A stretch of 64,000 nt of DNA from the NCBI GenBank assembly GCA_029931535.1, contig JAQPZY010001554.1:868001-932000 (forward strand), read 5' to 3'. Source of the stretch: Margaritifera margaritifera. Its lineage: Eukaryota; Mollusca; Bivalvia; Unionida; Margaritiferidae. Numbering within the stretch: position 1 is the first letter of the stretch; each line of letters begins with the position of its first letter. The notes under the pieces are model-generated. The model ran no database searches. It worked only from the letters and a program-made list of their open reading frames with translations, and had not been told where the DNA came from. A program made the translations under genes and the position numbers. Shown piece by piece: positions 38,514 through 50,601 of this stretch.

Positions 38514-39103
38514 AAATCTTAAAAATTATAAATAAAACAAATCTACAAAACACAAAGAAAAGTAATAAGCTATATAAATAATATTATATATGTTAGTTAA
38601 TATCTTTATAAATATTTTAAAATAAATACATTCGTAAAAATATTATAAGGCAAACTATGTTAATACTTATCTAGCATATGTATTTTAAAACTTAAGAAGA
38701 AAATAACCACATTCTAAAAGCAAAAAGGAAGAGAAAACATTTATTATTTGTTAGTTCATCTCTTTTCAAGAAATATACAAATTTAAATTGAAACTTTGAA
38801 GAAAAAAAACATATAAGCGCACTTAAAATGAAAAAAAAAAAATAAAGATAGAAAAAGACCTAAGTTTGTTAATTTTTAATTAAAGGAGTGGAGTACGTTG
38901 CTAGCTGGCGGGCTGGGGGTAGGGGGTGGAAACAGTTGGTATATTTAAAACAAGTTTGTCAGCCAATACATTTATTAAAAACGAAGTAAAAGAAAAAAAA
39001 AAGATTTGACCCCACGAACTAAATGGCTGAAGATTTAAAGTTTAATTCAATCAAATATATAAGAGCAATAGATGAGAACAACATGGAACATTTCGACGAC
39101 TTA
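38510..39103. other. Intergenic DNA, A-rich
   Basis: A-rich low-complexity sequence; nothing recognised. Confidence 0.4.
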
Positions 39104-39250
39104 TTTGCGTCACTGCTGTTCGGCAGGGCTTTACACCTTTAGCTTCATTCTTCATATGCCCCTAGAACGGGATACAAGGTCGAGAACTGGAGATTGCGAA
39201 AATGATCCATTCAACTGATAAAAAGAGGTTAATACCATTGTTTTAATCGT
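39104..39250 (+). repeat. Partial third copy of the 19.7/21.1 kb repeat
   Basis: Shares 'gcgtcactgctgt(c/t)(a)ggcag(t/g)g', 'tttacaccttt', 'ggagattg', 'gatc(c/t)(a/g)ttcaactgata' and 'aataccattgtttt' in the same order as the two long copies, but is clearly more diverged. Confidence 0.7.
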
Positions 39251-39652
39251 TTGTCTAATGCCTGTAACATGTGAAATCCCAACATTTCCGTACAGTCTAC
39301 TCTTTGATATAGTTTTGGAACTATTATTAGTGTTTGATTAAGTATTATTGAATCAATCAATTTAACATGATTTCTTTCTTGAGAATAAGGAGGGAAAGAA
39401 AGAAAAAAAACTGCGGGGCTTTGACGGTTATTCTTCACACATCATCATAGGCTGAAGACATAACAGACTCAGTGAACGCTTTTCATTGAATAGCAAGTTT
39501 CAATTCAATATATACGCCTGCATGTTTTCAGCGATCTAGATCACAGTCGGTTTAATAGCAGCTATACACTTTAGATTTAGCACGAACGGCTGAAACTGTT
39601 TATCATATTTTCTAACCACAATCTGTCAATAGATACAAGGTACAATAAACTT

Positions 39653-39908
39653 TATGTCGGTAATCTTGGAATCAGCCTCTCAAAGTCTTTGAAATCAGAG
39701 ATTTACTATAACTCATTGGCCAGGTTGTTCCTGACTCTGGGGACGTCAAATTTAAAAGACCACTTACCGTACGTTGTAGTCATTACCCATGGTGCTATGG
39801 CTAAATTTTGGTGTCTGAAATTATAATTGCATTCTTTGAATGTGACCCAATTATCTAAATAATTAGGTGTTTTCTTGTGAAGTATCTTGTATACTTAGGT
39901 TACCATGC
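39653..39908 (-). pseudogene. LINE ORF2 C-terminal fragment
   Basis: On the minus strand a single frame reads VYKILHKKTPNYLDNWVTFK, ECNYNFRHQNLAIAPWV, GKWSFKFDVPRVRNNLANEL, two stops, then ISDFKDFERLIPRL. The order L(Y/H)K-x-L-H...P-x-YL, x-x-N-x-R-x-x-x-L-x-(I/V)-P, K-x-SF, (L)WNxLPxE(L/I) and (F)K-x-x-L is that of the extreme C-terminus of Jockey/CR1/RTE-like LINE polymerases. In-frame stops show that it is inactive. Confidence 0.6.
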
Positions 39909-40430
39909 ACATTAATCTACTAATATACTAAAGTATGAAGGTTTGCTTTCTTAAAATTTGGTTTGTTAAAAGAATATCACATGAATTGTTAATATCAATA
40001 AAATCAAATTTAGTGCCATATACTGTAACAATTGTTCCATTTTGTAAGAATTGTGTTTGCTACAAAAATGATAAATATGGGGGTAATAATTAAAATATTT
40101 GACATAATAAAGTTGTTGTAACTCATTAACCATATATTAGTGGACACATTGTCTTGTTGCTTTCTCTAGATCTTAGATGCGTGGTTGTTAAGATGTAATT
40201 GAGAGTTAATGTCTACTCCAACGTTTCACAGTCCTCACAGAACGTTTCACTGTCTTCTGTGGTATAATTAGATAATTGTTTTTGACATTTATATATCAGA
40301 TAATAAAACACGCCTTCAAAGGAGACACAGGGGAAACAAAGTCGTGAAGAACATGGCGTTAAGGATTCTACGCATCTTACCCCAGCTGAATTTAGCTTAA
40401 ATTGCAGTGCAATTCGGATGGCATTTGAAA
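39909..40430. other. Upstream region of NOS gene B
   Basis: AT-rich sequence before the PDZ exon. No promoter element, CpG-rich stretch or upstream exon could be identified. Confidence 0.35.
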
Positions 40431-40525
40431 TAAATGTAACGCCAAAATTTATTACAGTGTATCTTGCATCAGCGAAAGAATGGAACACTGTGCGTTATCG
40501 CCAGGCATTAGTCAGGTAAAACTGA

Positions 40526-41566
40526 TCAAACAGCCGCACTATCAGCGGTTTGGTGCATACTAGGGGCATAGTAGTGAAGCTGAATGATATCAACCTTCTG
40601 GACAAGACATATGAAGAGCGCGTTAGCCTTCTCAAATTCATCCCATTCAAGTCCCAGGTGGTTCTGTTGCTTCAAAATTCCGACGGTTACACGGCTACTC
40701 TGGTGAGGATGGTCTTCCAAGAACTGCGAATTACAAAGCCGATCGAGCAGCCTGCAACGTTTATGTCAAGAATTAAAAGAACATTTTCTTCATCACTGAA
40801 ATTTATATCTTTTGAGAAATCAGAAGCGAGCAAATATTATGCGCTTTGAGGTCGATGATAGCTATACCAGTGGCAATAGTTCCGATATCGAGACATATAA
40901 GGTCAATTTTCATGGTAAAGTCGAGATTGATAATAACACAAATATTAGAATACCACCTATCGATCATTCGGATTATGAAAGTATACTACGTGTCGAGGAA
41001 GACGGTCCAACCCCCAACCCCCCAATAAAAAGGAATTGATAGGTGAAGTACATGTTTTTTACACGTATAAGGGCAATTACACACCACTTATCTCAAATAG
41101 AGAAAGCGACAAGCTGTCTGAGCAAGCCACAGGGGAACTCAGAACCTGTTTACAACTGCCATGATCTTGCTCCACTGGATAAGCCAATCAAAATAATGTA
41201 CATACGGAAACGAAAAGATATATTTTACCTGAACGTCCCACAAACAATACTGCAGATTCACTCAGAGTTACTGGCAGCCGTAACGGTCAAGACGCATGCA
41301 ATATGGGAGACTTTATAAAGTCCAAGGATGAGCATGGAGATGTAGAGGAGGGGAAAGACATTTTTAGTAATAGATATAAACACGAAAACAATGACTGTGG
41401 CAAAAGCAAACTGTCAGAATTAAGCTATGAATATTATCCATATGTGTCAAAAGATGGGAGAAGATCAAAGAGCTCCGTTAATTCTCCAAAGAAGGCGGTA
41501 AAATTGTCAAATGTAGCAAATGCAAGATCAGCGTATAGGGACACTTTGCATATGACGGCATTAGAG
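40526..41566 (+). pseudogene. NOS: NOS gene B first visible exon: PDZ domain and linker, frame-broken
   Basis: The first stretch reads SGLVHTRGIVVKLNDINLLD, KTYEERVSLLKF and SQVVLLLQNSDGYTATLVRM, matching the second half of the N-terminal PDZ domain of neuronal-type NOS (SGL...GDII...VNG...L...YE...L...VVL(I/L)L). The exon end reads VKLSNVANARSAYRDTLHMT and ALE before GTAC at 41567, the conserved stretch ahead of the zinc-binding cysteines (D-T-L-H). In between, the frame that is open at both ends is closed at 40847-about 41010 and at 41162-41185, where the +1 frame is open instead. The first half of the PDZ domain (upstream of the TGA at 40523) is also not readable. Real decay, unrecognised tiny introns or assembly indels are possible. 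The PDZ domain normally tethers NOS to membrane scaffolds. The true start is not determined. Confidence 0.75.

Positions 41567-41570
<4 letters not shown>

Positions 41571-41624
<54 letters not shown>
41571..41624 (+). repeat. (TC)27 microsatellite at the 5' splice site
   Basis: Starts at the fifth base of the intron, directly after GTAC at 41567-41570 following the DTLH exon of NOS gene B. Confidence 0.97.
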
Positions 41625-41626
<2 letters not shown>

Positions 41627-41815
41627 GTTTCTACATTACATGTATAACTAGTTCCTTACAATTGAAGCAAGTCATGGTTTGAGAGTTTTCATAAAGTGCA
41701 AGCACAGAGCTTCTCTTTAAAAAATAAATGTCACATGTGATTTTAGTTTTCTGAGCAGACTGGTACAGTGAGTTCAACATAGTTACGCACAGTAAAGAGT
41801 TTAGACGAATATAAT

Positions 41816-42053
41816 CTATTTAAATATCTATATACATTAATAAAACATCAGTATCTATCATACCTATTTAAATATTTATCTACATGAATAAAAACATCTG
41901 TATCTACCATACCTATTTAAATATCTATCTACATGAATAAAAACATATGTCTCTACCATACCTATTTAAATATCTATCTACATGAATAAAACATCTGTAT
42001 CTACCGTACCTATTTAAATATCGATCTACATGAATAAAACATCTGTATCTATA
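41816..42053 (+). repeat. Minisatellite, about 50 bp unit, five copies
   Basis: Repeats of 'cctatttaaatatctatctacatgaataaaa(a)catctgtatctaccata' with few changes. Intronic in NOS gene B. Confidence 0.93.
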
Positions 42054-43404
42054 TGTTGCAAGGAAATGATCTATAAGTTTATCCATTGATTGTATAGTTT
42101 TCGGACATTTCAGATTAAGTATATACTAATTATAACATTGATAGAACGAATGCAATTTTCCTAAATAACATTTTGTAGTAATTGGACGACCGCCGATTTG
42201 TATCAGCCTTTTCGAATGCTGGAAAATTGTACGTGATTCTTATGACTAGCAAATATTCCAGTATTTTATATTTACATAATTCTTGGGTAAACTAAAATTT
42301 TAGTTACGCTCAATCTTTTGTCGGTTCCAGATATTTCACACGATTAATTAAATTCCCAAAAGTATATTTACACTGCTTAAAACTTCATGTACATGGCATC
42401 ATAGTTGTAACTCTTAACCTGGGAAGCTTTGAAAATCAGATTGTCAAACTATTTTTCCTGTTGGAAAAGCTACATGTTGTCACTGTCCTTATATGTATAT
42501 AGATCATGATATATGTTGTTAGAATAGCTAAATTGGTTAAGTTATTTTTGCTAAACTGTTCGATTGTGTCCTCTAACAATATTTGAAATAATATGAGACA
42601 CACACACACTCATATATATATATATATACCTTATAGACTGAGGAGATTTTACAGCAACTAATGGTCATAAGCAGTCAAATTTAGTATAATTTTTAGTATA
42701 ATTTAAATTGGACAAGAAAGAAGATGGCATTAAGGTAGATTTGTTTTCGGTGTGTCAATTATTTTCTAGTTAAGGCGTTTTGAAATGTACTAGTTTCAGA
42801 ACAAATAAAATCCTTGCCTATCCTCTTGACTTTTTCATATTTTCTTGACAAGGTGAGTAATATACATGAAATCAATAATAATAAAAACTTACGCCTTTTC
42901 ATGAGATATTTATTGCAGATTGCTAATTGTTATAGTCTGGGTGAACTGACAGCCTTGTAAAAGAAAAATCTAGTCAAAACGATAGTGTAGAGTGAAGACA
43001 CCATGCTTTTTCACGAGTTGAAAGACTACTCCCATCATACGGTACCCCTGGTGCAAATACATGTTCCTTATTCGTGAGAAATTTCAAAAGCTATTAGGGA
43101 CTTGTTTAGTATCACATGACTGCAACTATTCATCCGTGAAATATTACCGCAAATTATAAGACTTGAGATACTGAGGGCAGAATCCCCTCCCCCCCCCCCT
43201 CACAATTTCCATACTTCTATAAAGATCTTCAGTACATTCAGTACATGATAAATAGACTGTGCAATTCAGATAAATAATCTGGAACATATTATGTCAATCG
43301 GCACTACAGGGAAATAACCCTTCACATTTGTGTCTGATGTTCACACAAACTTGCGTATTAAACCATCGATTTTTGTTGAACATTAGATAACAGATTCCTT
43401 TCAT

Positions 43405-44254
43405 TGTTATGACTCTAGGGATAATGTAACAGAATAAAAGACACAAACAAGCTTTCAAGATTAAAATGCAAATCTTTAATTTCCTAAAATATTAAAAGAA
43501 TTAAAATAGTTCAACAAACAATCAAAGTGAAAGAATTAAAATAACTTACAGTATAGAATATCCTAAAAAGTCCTAAATTGTTTTAAAGTTCACTTCCTGA
43601 TGTTAATCCGAGTAATCCGGATGAAGTATTCCGAATGAAAATAACCTGCAATGTGCTGAAGTTGATAAGTTCTGATTAAATCCAAAATAATCCTTGCAAG
43701 TCTGGAATCTCACAAGTTTTAGAATAATGTCCGATAATTCCACGGAGCTGTATAGTAATTCAGATGAATTACTAATTAAATAAATTTCACACTGAACTGA
43801 ATAATTTCAATGACCTCTCTTCATTCAAGCAATTGCAAAGAATGATTTATCACTGGACGAGTTGCTATATATACATTACAAGTGCGCAGATATTGAATTG
43901 TAAAACCCTTTCTCCGTCTTTAATAATATGGTATTACAAAATAACACAACCCTCTAAGAACCAATCAGGAACTAGGTTACGCGTCATTTACCCAAAGGTC
44001 TTGCGTACTGAAATCTTAAAGAGTAAACACAATGTTATTGTAGTATGGAATGTGACCTTTCAATGTTGATTTCAAAAGTACAAAGCTAGGTCGACTTCAT
44101 TTTCCCGCGCAATTGATCATGTGACCACTTATTGATCGAGCAGTAGTCGTATCTATACTGATATGCTAACCGCTATTCAGACTAAAAACAGAGATCATAA
44201 ATTAGTAAATTAAATCATTATAAAAAAAGGTAAAGGAGGCATGATTCCGTAACA
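43405..44254 (-). mobile_element. LTR, probably the 3' LTR of a minus-strand Gypsy element
   Basis: An 850-base block with ends TGTTATGACTC (left) and GATTCCGTAACA (right), so TG...CA with a short inverted repeat. On the minus strand the polypurine tract GATGGGTGAGGG (44255-44266) immediately precedes the LTR, and Gypsy reverse-transcriptase sequence lies a few hundred bases further upstream. Its left end resembles copies 1, 2 and 4 of the LTR-like family. The partner 5' LTR was not found. Confidence 0.68.
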
Positions 44255-44489
44255 CCCTCACCCATCAACAAAAAAATAAGGATTTATGCAATAAAAGCTT
44301 ATTTTTTTAATATGTACTTCCAACATATAAGTAATTAAATCAAAAGAAAATTAATACTTAATACAGTCATGTATACAAAACAGTGTAACGGTGGTATTAT
44401 ACACGTGAAAATACATCATCGATTAAATTTTACTAAGAAATAGCAGTAACCTTAGCTTCTATTGATTTTATTTGTCCATGTCTCACAAT

Positions 44490-44800
44490 CATACCTGAAA
44501 AGGTAACACAGGCACGATAAAAGTCACTTTAATATTGATGATCAGGTTCGCTTCGCTGAATCTCTTGAAGAATGGTTCTATTTGATCTTGCCACATGTCG
44601 TTGCAGATGATGACATCATCGATGTATGCATCGCAATTTCTATTCGGATGTTATTATATTCATCAGACGTTGGAAACTTGGGGAACCTTCATCCCAAATG
44701 GTACGACTTTGTATTGGTAAAGTTCTGGAGTCGTGAATACAAATTTTTCTTTCTCTCCGTAAGTGAAATTTTGGTAGAATCCCTTCAATAGGTCAATTTC
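44490..44800 (-). pseudogene. Gypsy (Ty3) reverse transcriptase fragment
   Basis: On the minus strand: DLLKGFYQ, KFVFTTPELYQYKVVPFGMK, then a decayed YIDDVII region and WQDQIEPFFKRFSEANLIIN. These match the central RT palm of Ty3/Gypsy elements (D-L-x-x-G-(F/Y)-x-Q...T...Y-x-(F/Y)-x-V-(M)-PFG(M/L)...(Y/F)xDD...W..H...L...L..ANL..N..K). The DD box is not intact. It sits upstream, on the minus strand, of the 43405-44254 LTR, as expected for pol before the 3' LTR. Confidence 0.68.
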
Positions 44801-46800
44801 TTGCGACGTATTAGTCATTTCCAATCCCGTCTAGAAACTGGAAATGAATATGTCCCGGTGACTCTATTTACTTTCTAGGGAATGGGGGCAGTGAGCGGCG
44901 CTAGTTCTCCCTATAACCATGTTGTCATTCTAATCAGGTTGATCGAACCTGAAATCAGATTGAGCAATGTCAAACAATAGGCTAGTAAAACGTAAACAAA
45001 ATGAGTTACCTCCCTTACACTTCAATACATTGAATGAATAGTACTGTACATGGAATTTATATCCAACTGAGAATACCCATGACTTTTACATTAGCCTTCA
45101 TTTTCGTTAGGATCCACGTGCAGTCTTAAAATGGTAAAAATTTGGCATAATTGTACCAAGGAAAATTTAGCTTAAGCTTCAATCTATCACAACACATTTT
45201 TTCTTATTAAAAATGAAGCCAAGATGACCAGTATAAAATGAAAATAAAAAAAAAAACAAAATGTGGCAGTCCTAGACTGATATACATGAAATTACTAATT
45301 AGATTAGAAGCTACTCTCTTACACCTGGCTTTCCTTTAAAGTCATTTCTATCATATAGCAGATATTTAGTAATGCAAACTCTAATCTCAAATTCACACTT
45401 TAGACGGCCAGCGAAAATTTTTGAATCAAAAGAAAGATAAGCAACTCTGTTCATAGATGCTTTTGAAAAGGAAGCCTAATAAGTGCCATTCATCTCGATT
45501 TTGAACAATCTTACACAGTATACAACTACTATTACAACCTCATACTATGGTAGCTTTGCATTTCAGCCACAGTTTGATATTTCCATCAGGTTGCAGCAGC
45601 CTGTTCTACTGGGAACCCTCAATAGCCAATAGCAATTTCGACAGCAACACATTGACCAACCATGGTCCACATAGATATATCTATATCCTGATTTCGTACA
45701 TATTTGCATGCATTCTTACTTAATCTAGATTTTGATTTAAAACATTTGACATTTGAAATTGTGCTACTATTTCGCGAATGGAATAGCAAATATCTACGTA
45801 AGGTCACAATGTTAATGAAGTGAATGGAACATATCTGAATTTTAGACGATAATTACATGTTTACATACTGTTTTGGAATGGATCGCTTAAACACGCAAGA
45901 TACATTGAATGCCATGTGAAAGGTAAGCCTACATGAAGTGACAATGTTTCGTTGATCAGCATGCCCAGCTGCTTTTATAATCTTGAGAACTCTGTATGCG
46001 TTATAAACACGTTTTAGCCAATATCATAGCTAACATTTAACAGTTCATTGAATAATGTTATAGAGAATGATATAGTTGATTTGATTCCTATAATTACCTA
46101 GTTTTTTAAAAAAGTTTTATCATAGCGATTTGTTTTTGTAGACCCTAAAAATTCTCAAAGTAATTGGCATTGACATACATTATTTCCATCATTAATTTAA
46201 CAAGTTGCTTTCTTTGTTATCTATGATTTGCTTCGCACTTTTGTACCACCTCTTTCTACGCAAGTCATGTCCAATTCTCTCAACAGTCAATTATAAAGTA
46301 CTACCTGCAGCCACATGCCTTTTGCCAGCGCTAGTAGGGTAGGTGAGCACATGTTGCCTCTGCATTCCTGTATTTGAAGGAAGGATTATTTCAAAACGGA
46401 ATGGCTAGTTCAAACAGACAATAACAAAACACTGGTGTAAATGAAAAGCTCAACATAATAATTTCGTGATTAGAATGTGCAAATGTGTGTATCTGAATAT
46501 AATAAATATTAGTCATGAAAGTGACGAAAGCATCTTGCCCAATTAACAATTTCTGCATTGTCTCTATTATGATTTGGCACAGTGTGTGCACTGCTAGTAC
46601 TGCACGACATGTTAATGATATTAGTGGCTCGTCCTTGATGCAGTTTACTTCCAGGTGAATGACAGTAAACAATAGTATGTGTATACACCTGTATGAGGTT
46701 GATTTTACTGTCAGGAAGTGCGCTCATGACACGTATCCAAGAAGCACTTTTGACAATTTAGATAGATGCCCAAAGAATGAAAAATTATAGTGCATGAAAA
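44801..46800. other. NOS gene B intron, nothing recognised
   Basis: Sequence between the Gypsy relic and the 35-bp minisatellite. The part just after 44800 may be further decayed Gypsy pol. No exon of NOS was found here. Confidence 0.4.
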
Positions 46801-46806
46801 GTGTCA

Positions 46807-47060
46807 AAATTTATTGTGTAATTATGCACACGTATCATACCAAATTTATTGTGTAATTATGTACACGCATCATACCAAATTTATTGTGCAATTATGTACA
46901 CGCATCATACCAAATTTTATTGTGTAATTATGTACACGCATTATTCAAATTTTATTTTGCAATTATGTACACGCATCATACCAAATTTATTGTGCAATTA
47001 TGTACACGCATCATACCAAATTTATTGCGCAATTATGTACACGCATTATACGAAATTTTG
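46807..47060 (+). repeat. Minisatellite, about 35 bp unit, seven copies
   Basis: Unit 'attatgtacacgcatcatac' + 'caaatttattgtgca' repeated with small changes. The unit length is not a multiple of three, so the ORFs through it cycle through three frames and are artefacts. Confidence 0.95.
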
Positions 47061-48244
47061 TGGTATTCAAACGTTGCTTAAGTTAGTAAATGTTTAGTAA
47101 AAGTGAAAAAGATGAGTTAGAATAGATTCAAACGGATAATGCAATAAATGCTTTATACATGCAAAACATTTCCAAAATCACAATTACAATCACACAGTCG
47201 AATTTGACTGCAAGGTTTATTGTCGCTGTGTTACTTTTTCTGTCACCATTCTCTTATGCCATTAGTTTTAGAAGTTTACATCATTCTAATTTGTACTTTC
47301 AGAAAACACCAGTATTATCTATATTGCTTGTAAATTATCGTATTTGCATACTATTCATTAGATAGATACATTTCTGATTCGTGACTGATAAAGAAATAGT
47401 GGTTAACGGGCCACAAATATTTTTTTCGTATCACCAAAACATTATACATGAAAATACACCCTCTTCCCCCCCAAAAAAAAAACAAGAAAAAAAAAGTAAA
47501 TTTATTTTTTAAAAAAAACCCACCCACCACACCCCCCAAAAACAAACAAAACACAAGACCAGTAGAACTGAAGCAAAAGTTACAAATATGTCGTCCGCCA
47601 TGATTTTATTGGTAAATAAATGTTGCATCGTGTAGAAGACGTCATGCATATAAATTTAAAGCGAAAGGCCTGATTTGTAGTTCGAAACTCGGTAGAGGTG
47701 AAATATCTTTTTATATTAGAAAAATCAGCATAGAAAAGTCTGAACGGCCTACGCTAATTTGGCTTCAAAATTGTATGTTGGTAAAGTCAGTATAGAAAAA
47801 TAGTGAACGGTGTACACGTATTTGCATACACTACACAATAAACTACATTATTTTGACACTTTCTGACGCAATATAAATAATGGCACAAAGCTACATTGCA
47901 TTACATTCAATAGTTTTCAGAGAGATGATATAAATATTTCATGAGTTTAGCCGAAAAGCAACAATGTTGGTATAAAGAAAAAAAAATTCTCGTTATAATT
48001 TCTGCTAGGTTAATATTTTAGATCTACCTAGGGTGAGAACAGAAAGTATGACAATGCTTCACTCAGGTTCGCTGCTCTACAGGTTTGGAACAGCCTGCTA
48101 AACTAAATTCGATGTGCGAATTCTTATGGATTTTTTTGCAGGTTGTTGCAGGCGTGGGAGAGACCGACATGCAAGTGTGACCTTTGCAAATAACTCTTTT
48201 TTAAAAATTTTCTTTACAATTTTTTTCGAAACATCAGTCTGCAA

Positions 48245-48582
48245 GGAATCTATTTGAGTAATTACAGTTGTGCTGTTGAAATCAGATGTAATTTGAGCGG
48301 AATTATTTATTTAAAATATTTATTGGAATTACTAAAGTGCTTATTGACTTTTTTATTAATAAATGCTTTTGGGATTTATGTAAACTCATTCAAATACATT
48401 CTGGATTACATCTTTGTGGTACATCAAGACATTCAAGGCTATTGGAATTCATTCGGAACATTCTATCATTTTGGACTTATGATTAGGACATTTAGGATTA
48501 TTTGGAATTAAACTCAGAAATTGTAAGTGTCTTTTAAATTTGTCACTTTAATTGTCTGGAAATAAATTGCTTGTTGATATTA
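48245..48582 (+). mobile_element. LTR-like repeat, copy 4, end replaced by microsatellite
   Basis: The reverse complement matches copy 1 over blocks 'aatttatttc(c/t)agacaattaaagt', 'cttaca', 'cctaat', 'gaatgttc', 'ttgaatgtc(c/t)tgatgta' and 'aatgtaatccaga'. It has the same orientation as copy 2. The end that should read ...CGTAACA is missing and the (CA)n tract starts at 48586 instead. Confidence 0.6.
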
Positions 48583-48583
48583 C

Positions 48584-48695
<112 letters not shown>

Positions 48696-48709
48696 CATTT
48701 CACTTTCAG

Positions 48710-48858
48710 AGTACATTGTGCACCCCAGAACGGTGTGTAGGGTCCCTGATGATGATGACACCCCCTTCAACCCGACCCCCAGGGACATCCCGACCTAAAA
48801 CCGAGCTCATCTATCAAGCGAAAGATTTTATAGATAAATATTATGCCAGCATTGAAAG
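48710..48858 (+). CDS. NOS: NOS gene B exon: zinc-tetrathiolate cysteines
   Basis: A 149-base exon, phase 0 at the start and two bases left at the end, from AG 48708-48709 to GT 48859-48860. It encodes STLCTPERCVGSLMMMTPPS, TRPPGTSRPKTELIYQAKDF and IDKYYASIE(R). The C-x4-C followed by (V/M)GS(L/I)M is the NOS dimer-interface zinc site, where two cysteines from each subunit hold one zinc ion. A-x-x-F-(I/L)-x-x-YY-x-SI matches the next helix. No frame break is seen. Other frames here give spurious ORFs that hide this exon. Confidence 0.93.
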
Positions 48859-49231
48859 GTAAGATGAAGTCCGATGTGCCCTGCTGTGGAAATATGTCGG
48901 TTTTCGTCAGGATCGGACAGGTTTGGAATACGTTTCTTAGCAGAGCGCTACTCTTCAATTTTAGAAAATATATGCCTGCATTGACAGCCGAAGGTCGCGG
49001 AGGCACATACCTGCCGTATGTGCATATCTCTAGCTTACATTTTATGTTCAGCTCTGATAAGGAAATTAATTAGAAATTGATTTTTAAAAATCTTTTTAGC
49101 ACAGAAAGAATATTTTTAATAAGTAGTAACATAATTAAATTAGTATGTTTGTATGAATGTATATGTATGTATGTCTGTTGTATGTATTTTCATATGCATG
49201 TATAAAGTGTATGCATGCGCATGTATGTATG

Positions 49232-49234
<3 letters not shown>

Positions 49235-49281
<47 letters not shown>
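49235..49281 (+). repeat. (TA)n microsatellite
   Basis: About 23 TA dinucleotides, flanked by TGTATG-rich low-complexity sequence (49140-49350). Confidence 0.97.
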
Positions 49282-49284
<3 letters not shown>

Positions 49285-49574
49285 TGCATGTGTCTTGATG
49301 TTTGTATTATTGTATGTAATTAATCGCATGTATGTTTGTACATATGTATATTTGTTAAAGTTAGTTGCAATTTGATTGTTTATAATCAGTAAAATATCTT
49401 CACTGACCTAATGTTTATTACTATGTACATGCAAACTGACTCTAAATAAAAATTGGCATTTGCCTATGTCTATAAAAAGGAAAACAGTAGCTATTTTACA
49501 ACTGAACAAATCCGGCACTGCATTTAGCATAGCAGTCACAGTTCCGACGGCGGTGACAACGGCGGCTGCGGCGT

Positions 49575-50335
49575 AAACAGTTGCTAATGTTTTGATTAGA
49601 GTTTTTCATTTGCATATATTTCTAAAACCCCTTGATAAATTCAAACACACTTGGTATGTATCAGTATGATGTTAAGATAATTTATTCTATGCTCGCCCGC
49701 TCCTTTTGCCTTGGGGTCAAAGTCACAATCTTTAAATATGGCGTTAATGTTTTGTTTAAATTTTCTCATTTGCTGATATATCTTGAACACCTTCATAGTA
49801 TGATATGCCGGCTCGGCCCTTTTACCTTAGGGTGAAGGTCACATTCATAGGAAATTTGCATTAACGTTGTCGTTAAAGTTTTATTCATTTGCCTATATTT
49901 CCTAAATTCCTTAATAGATTCACATCATCTGAATCGTTATGACGCTAGGGAAGTTCATTCTACGACACGCTTTCTTGCCCATTTGACCTTAGGTCAAGGT
50001 CACAGTCATAAAAGTATTTTGCGTTAAGTTTTTGATTGAAGTTTTCCGTTTGCTTATATTGCCTAAACCCCTAGATGGAGTTTCTTCATACTTGGGTTGA
50101 ATTAATATGAACAGAGACAATTAATTAGACGACTCGCTTATTAGTCCCTTTGACCTGGGGTCAAGGCCACATACATCAAAATTTGCGTTAATGCTTTGGT
50201 TACATTTTTTTCCTTTCCTTATAGTTTCTAAATCTCTTGATGGACTTTATCCATACTTGCGATGAATCATTATGAAGCTAAAACAACGCGACATGCTCGT
50301 TCATCCTTTTGTCCTTGTAGTCAAGGTCACGCGTT
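49575..50335 (+). repeat. Tandem repeat, about 165-180 bp unit, with AAGGTCA motifs
   Basis: Four to five diverged units, each with 'gcgttaatgttttg(g/a)tt', 'catttgc(t/a)tatat', 'taaa(c/t)(c/t)ccttgat(g/a)', 'gacacgctc' and a receptor-like core: GGGGTCAAAGTCAC (49711), AGGTCAAGGTCACAG (49990), GGGTCAAGGCCAC (50159), AGTCAAGGTCACG (50318). Intronic in NOS gene B, between the zinc and haem exons. Confidence 0.85.
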
Positions 50336-50601
50336 TTTCAGCAATACATTGATCGTGGACTAGACATACCAGTCATGACCTTCTTGTTAATCTAAGTTGT
50401 CTACCTTTATATGTTTCACTAAACATCACCTGGGACAATAACTATTATGGGGAGAGTTTTGGTCTTAACATTGCAGACTGAATAATAATTGAATTTACTT
50501 GGCAAAGGTTTGGCTGGGAAACCTTGATTTTAGCACAGCCATTGTGTCTTAGAAGGGAGATATTTGGTTAAGAGATTTAATTGGGAATTCCTCTATAACA
50601 G

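Noticed and set aside
46849..47097. ORFs encoding a repeated YVHASYQI peptide
   Set aside because: They come from a 35-bp minisatellite cycling through three frames; no start context, domain or splice partner.
43405..48582. A 5.2-kb DNA transposon bounded by inverted LTR-like copies
   Set aside because: The copy at 43405 belongs with the minus-strand Gypsy pol and polypurine tract, and the copy at 48245-48582 is closer to copies 1 and 2; inverted spacing alone is not evidence of one element.
50553..50601. Upstream extension of the haem exon ([15 protein letters not shown])
   Set aside because: Open, but it would add residues between SIE and AHQKRW not expected in NOS; the acceptor at 50600-50601 gives the right phase and length.
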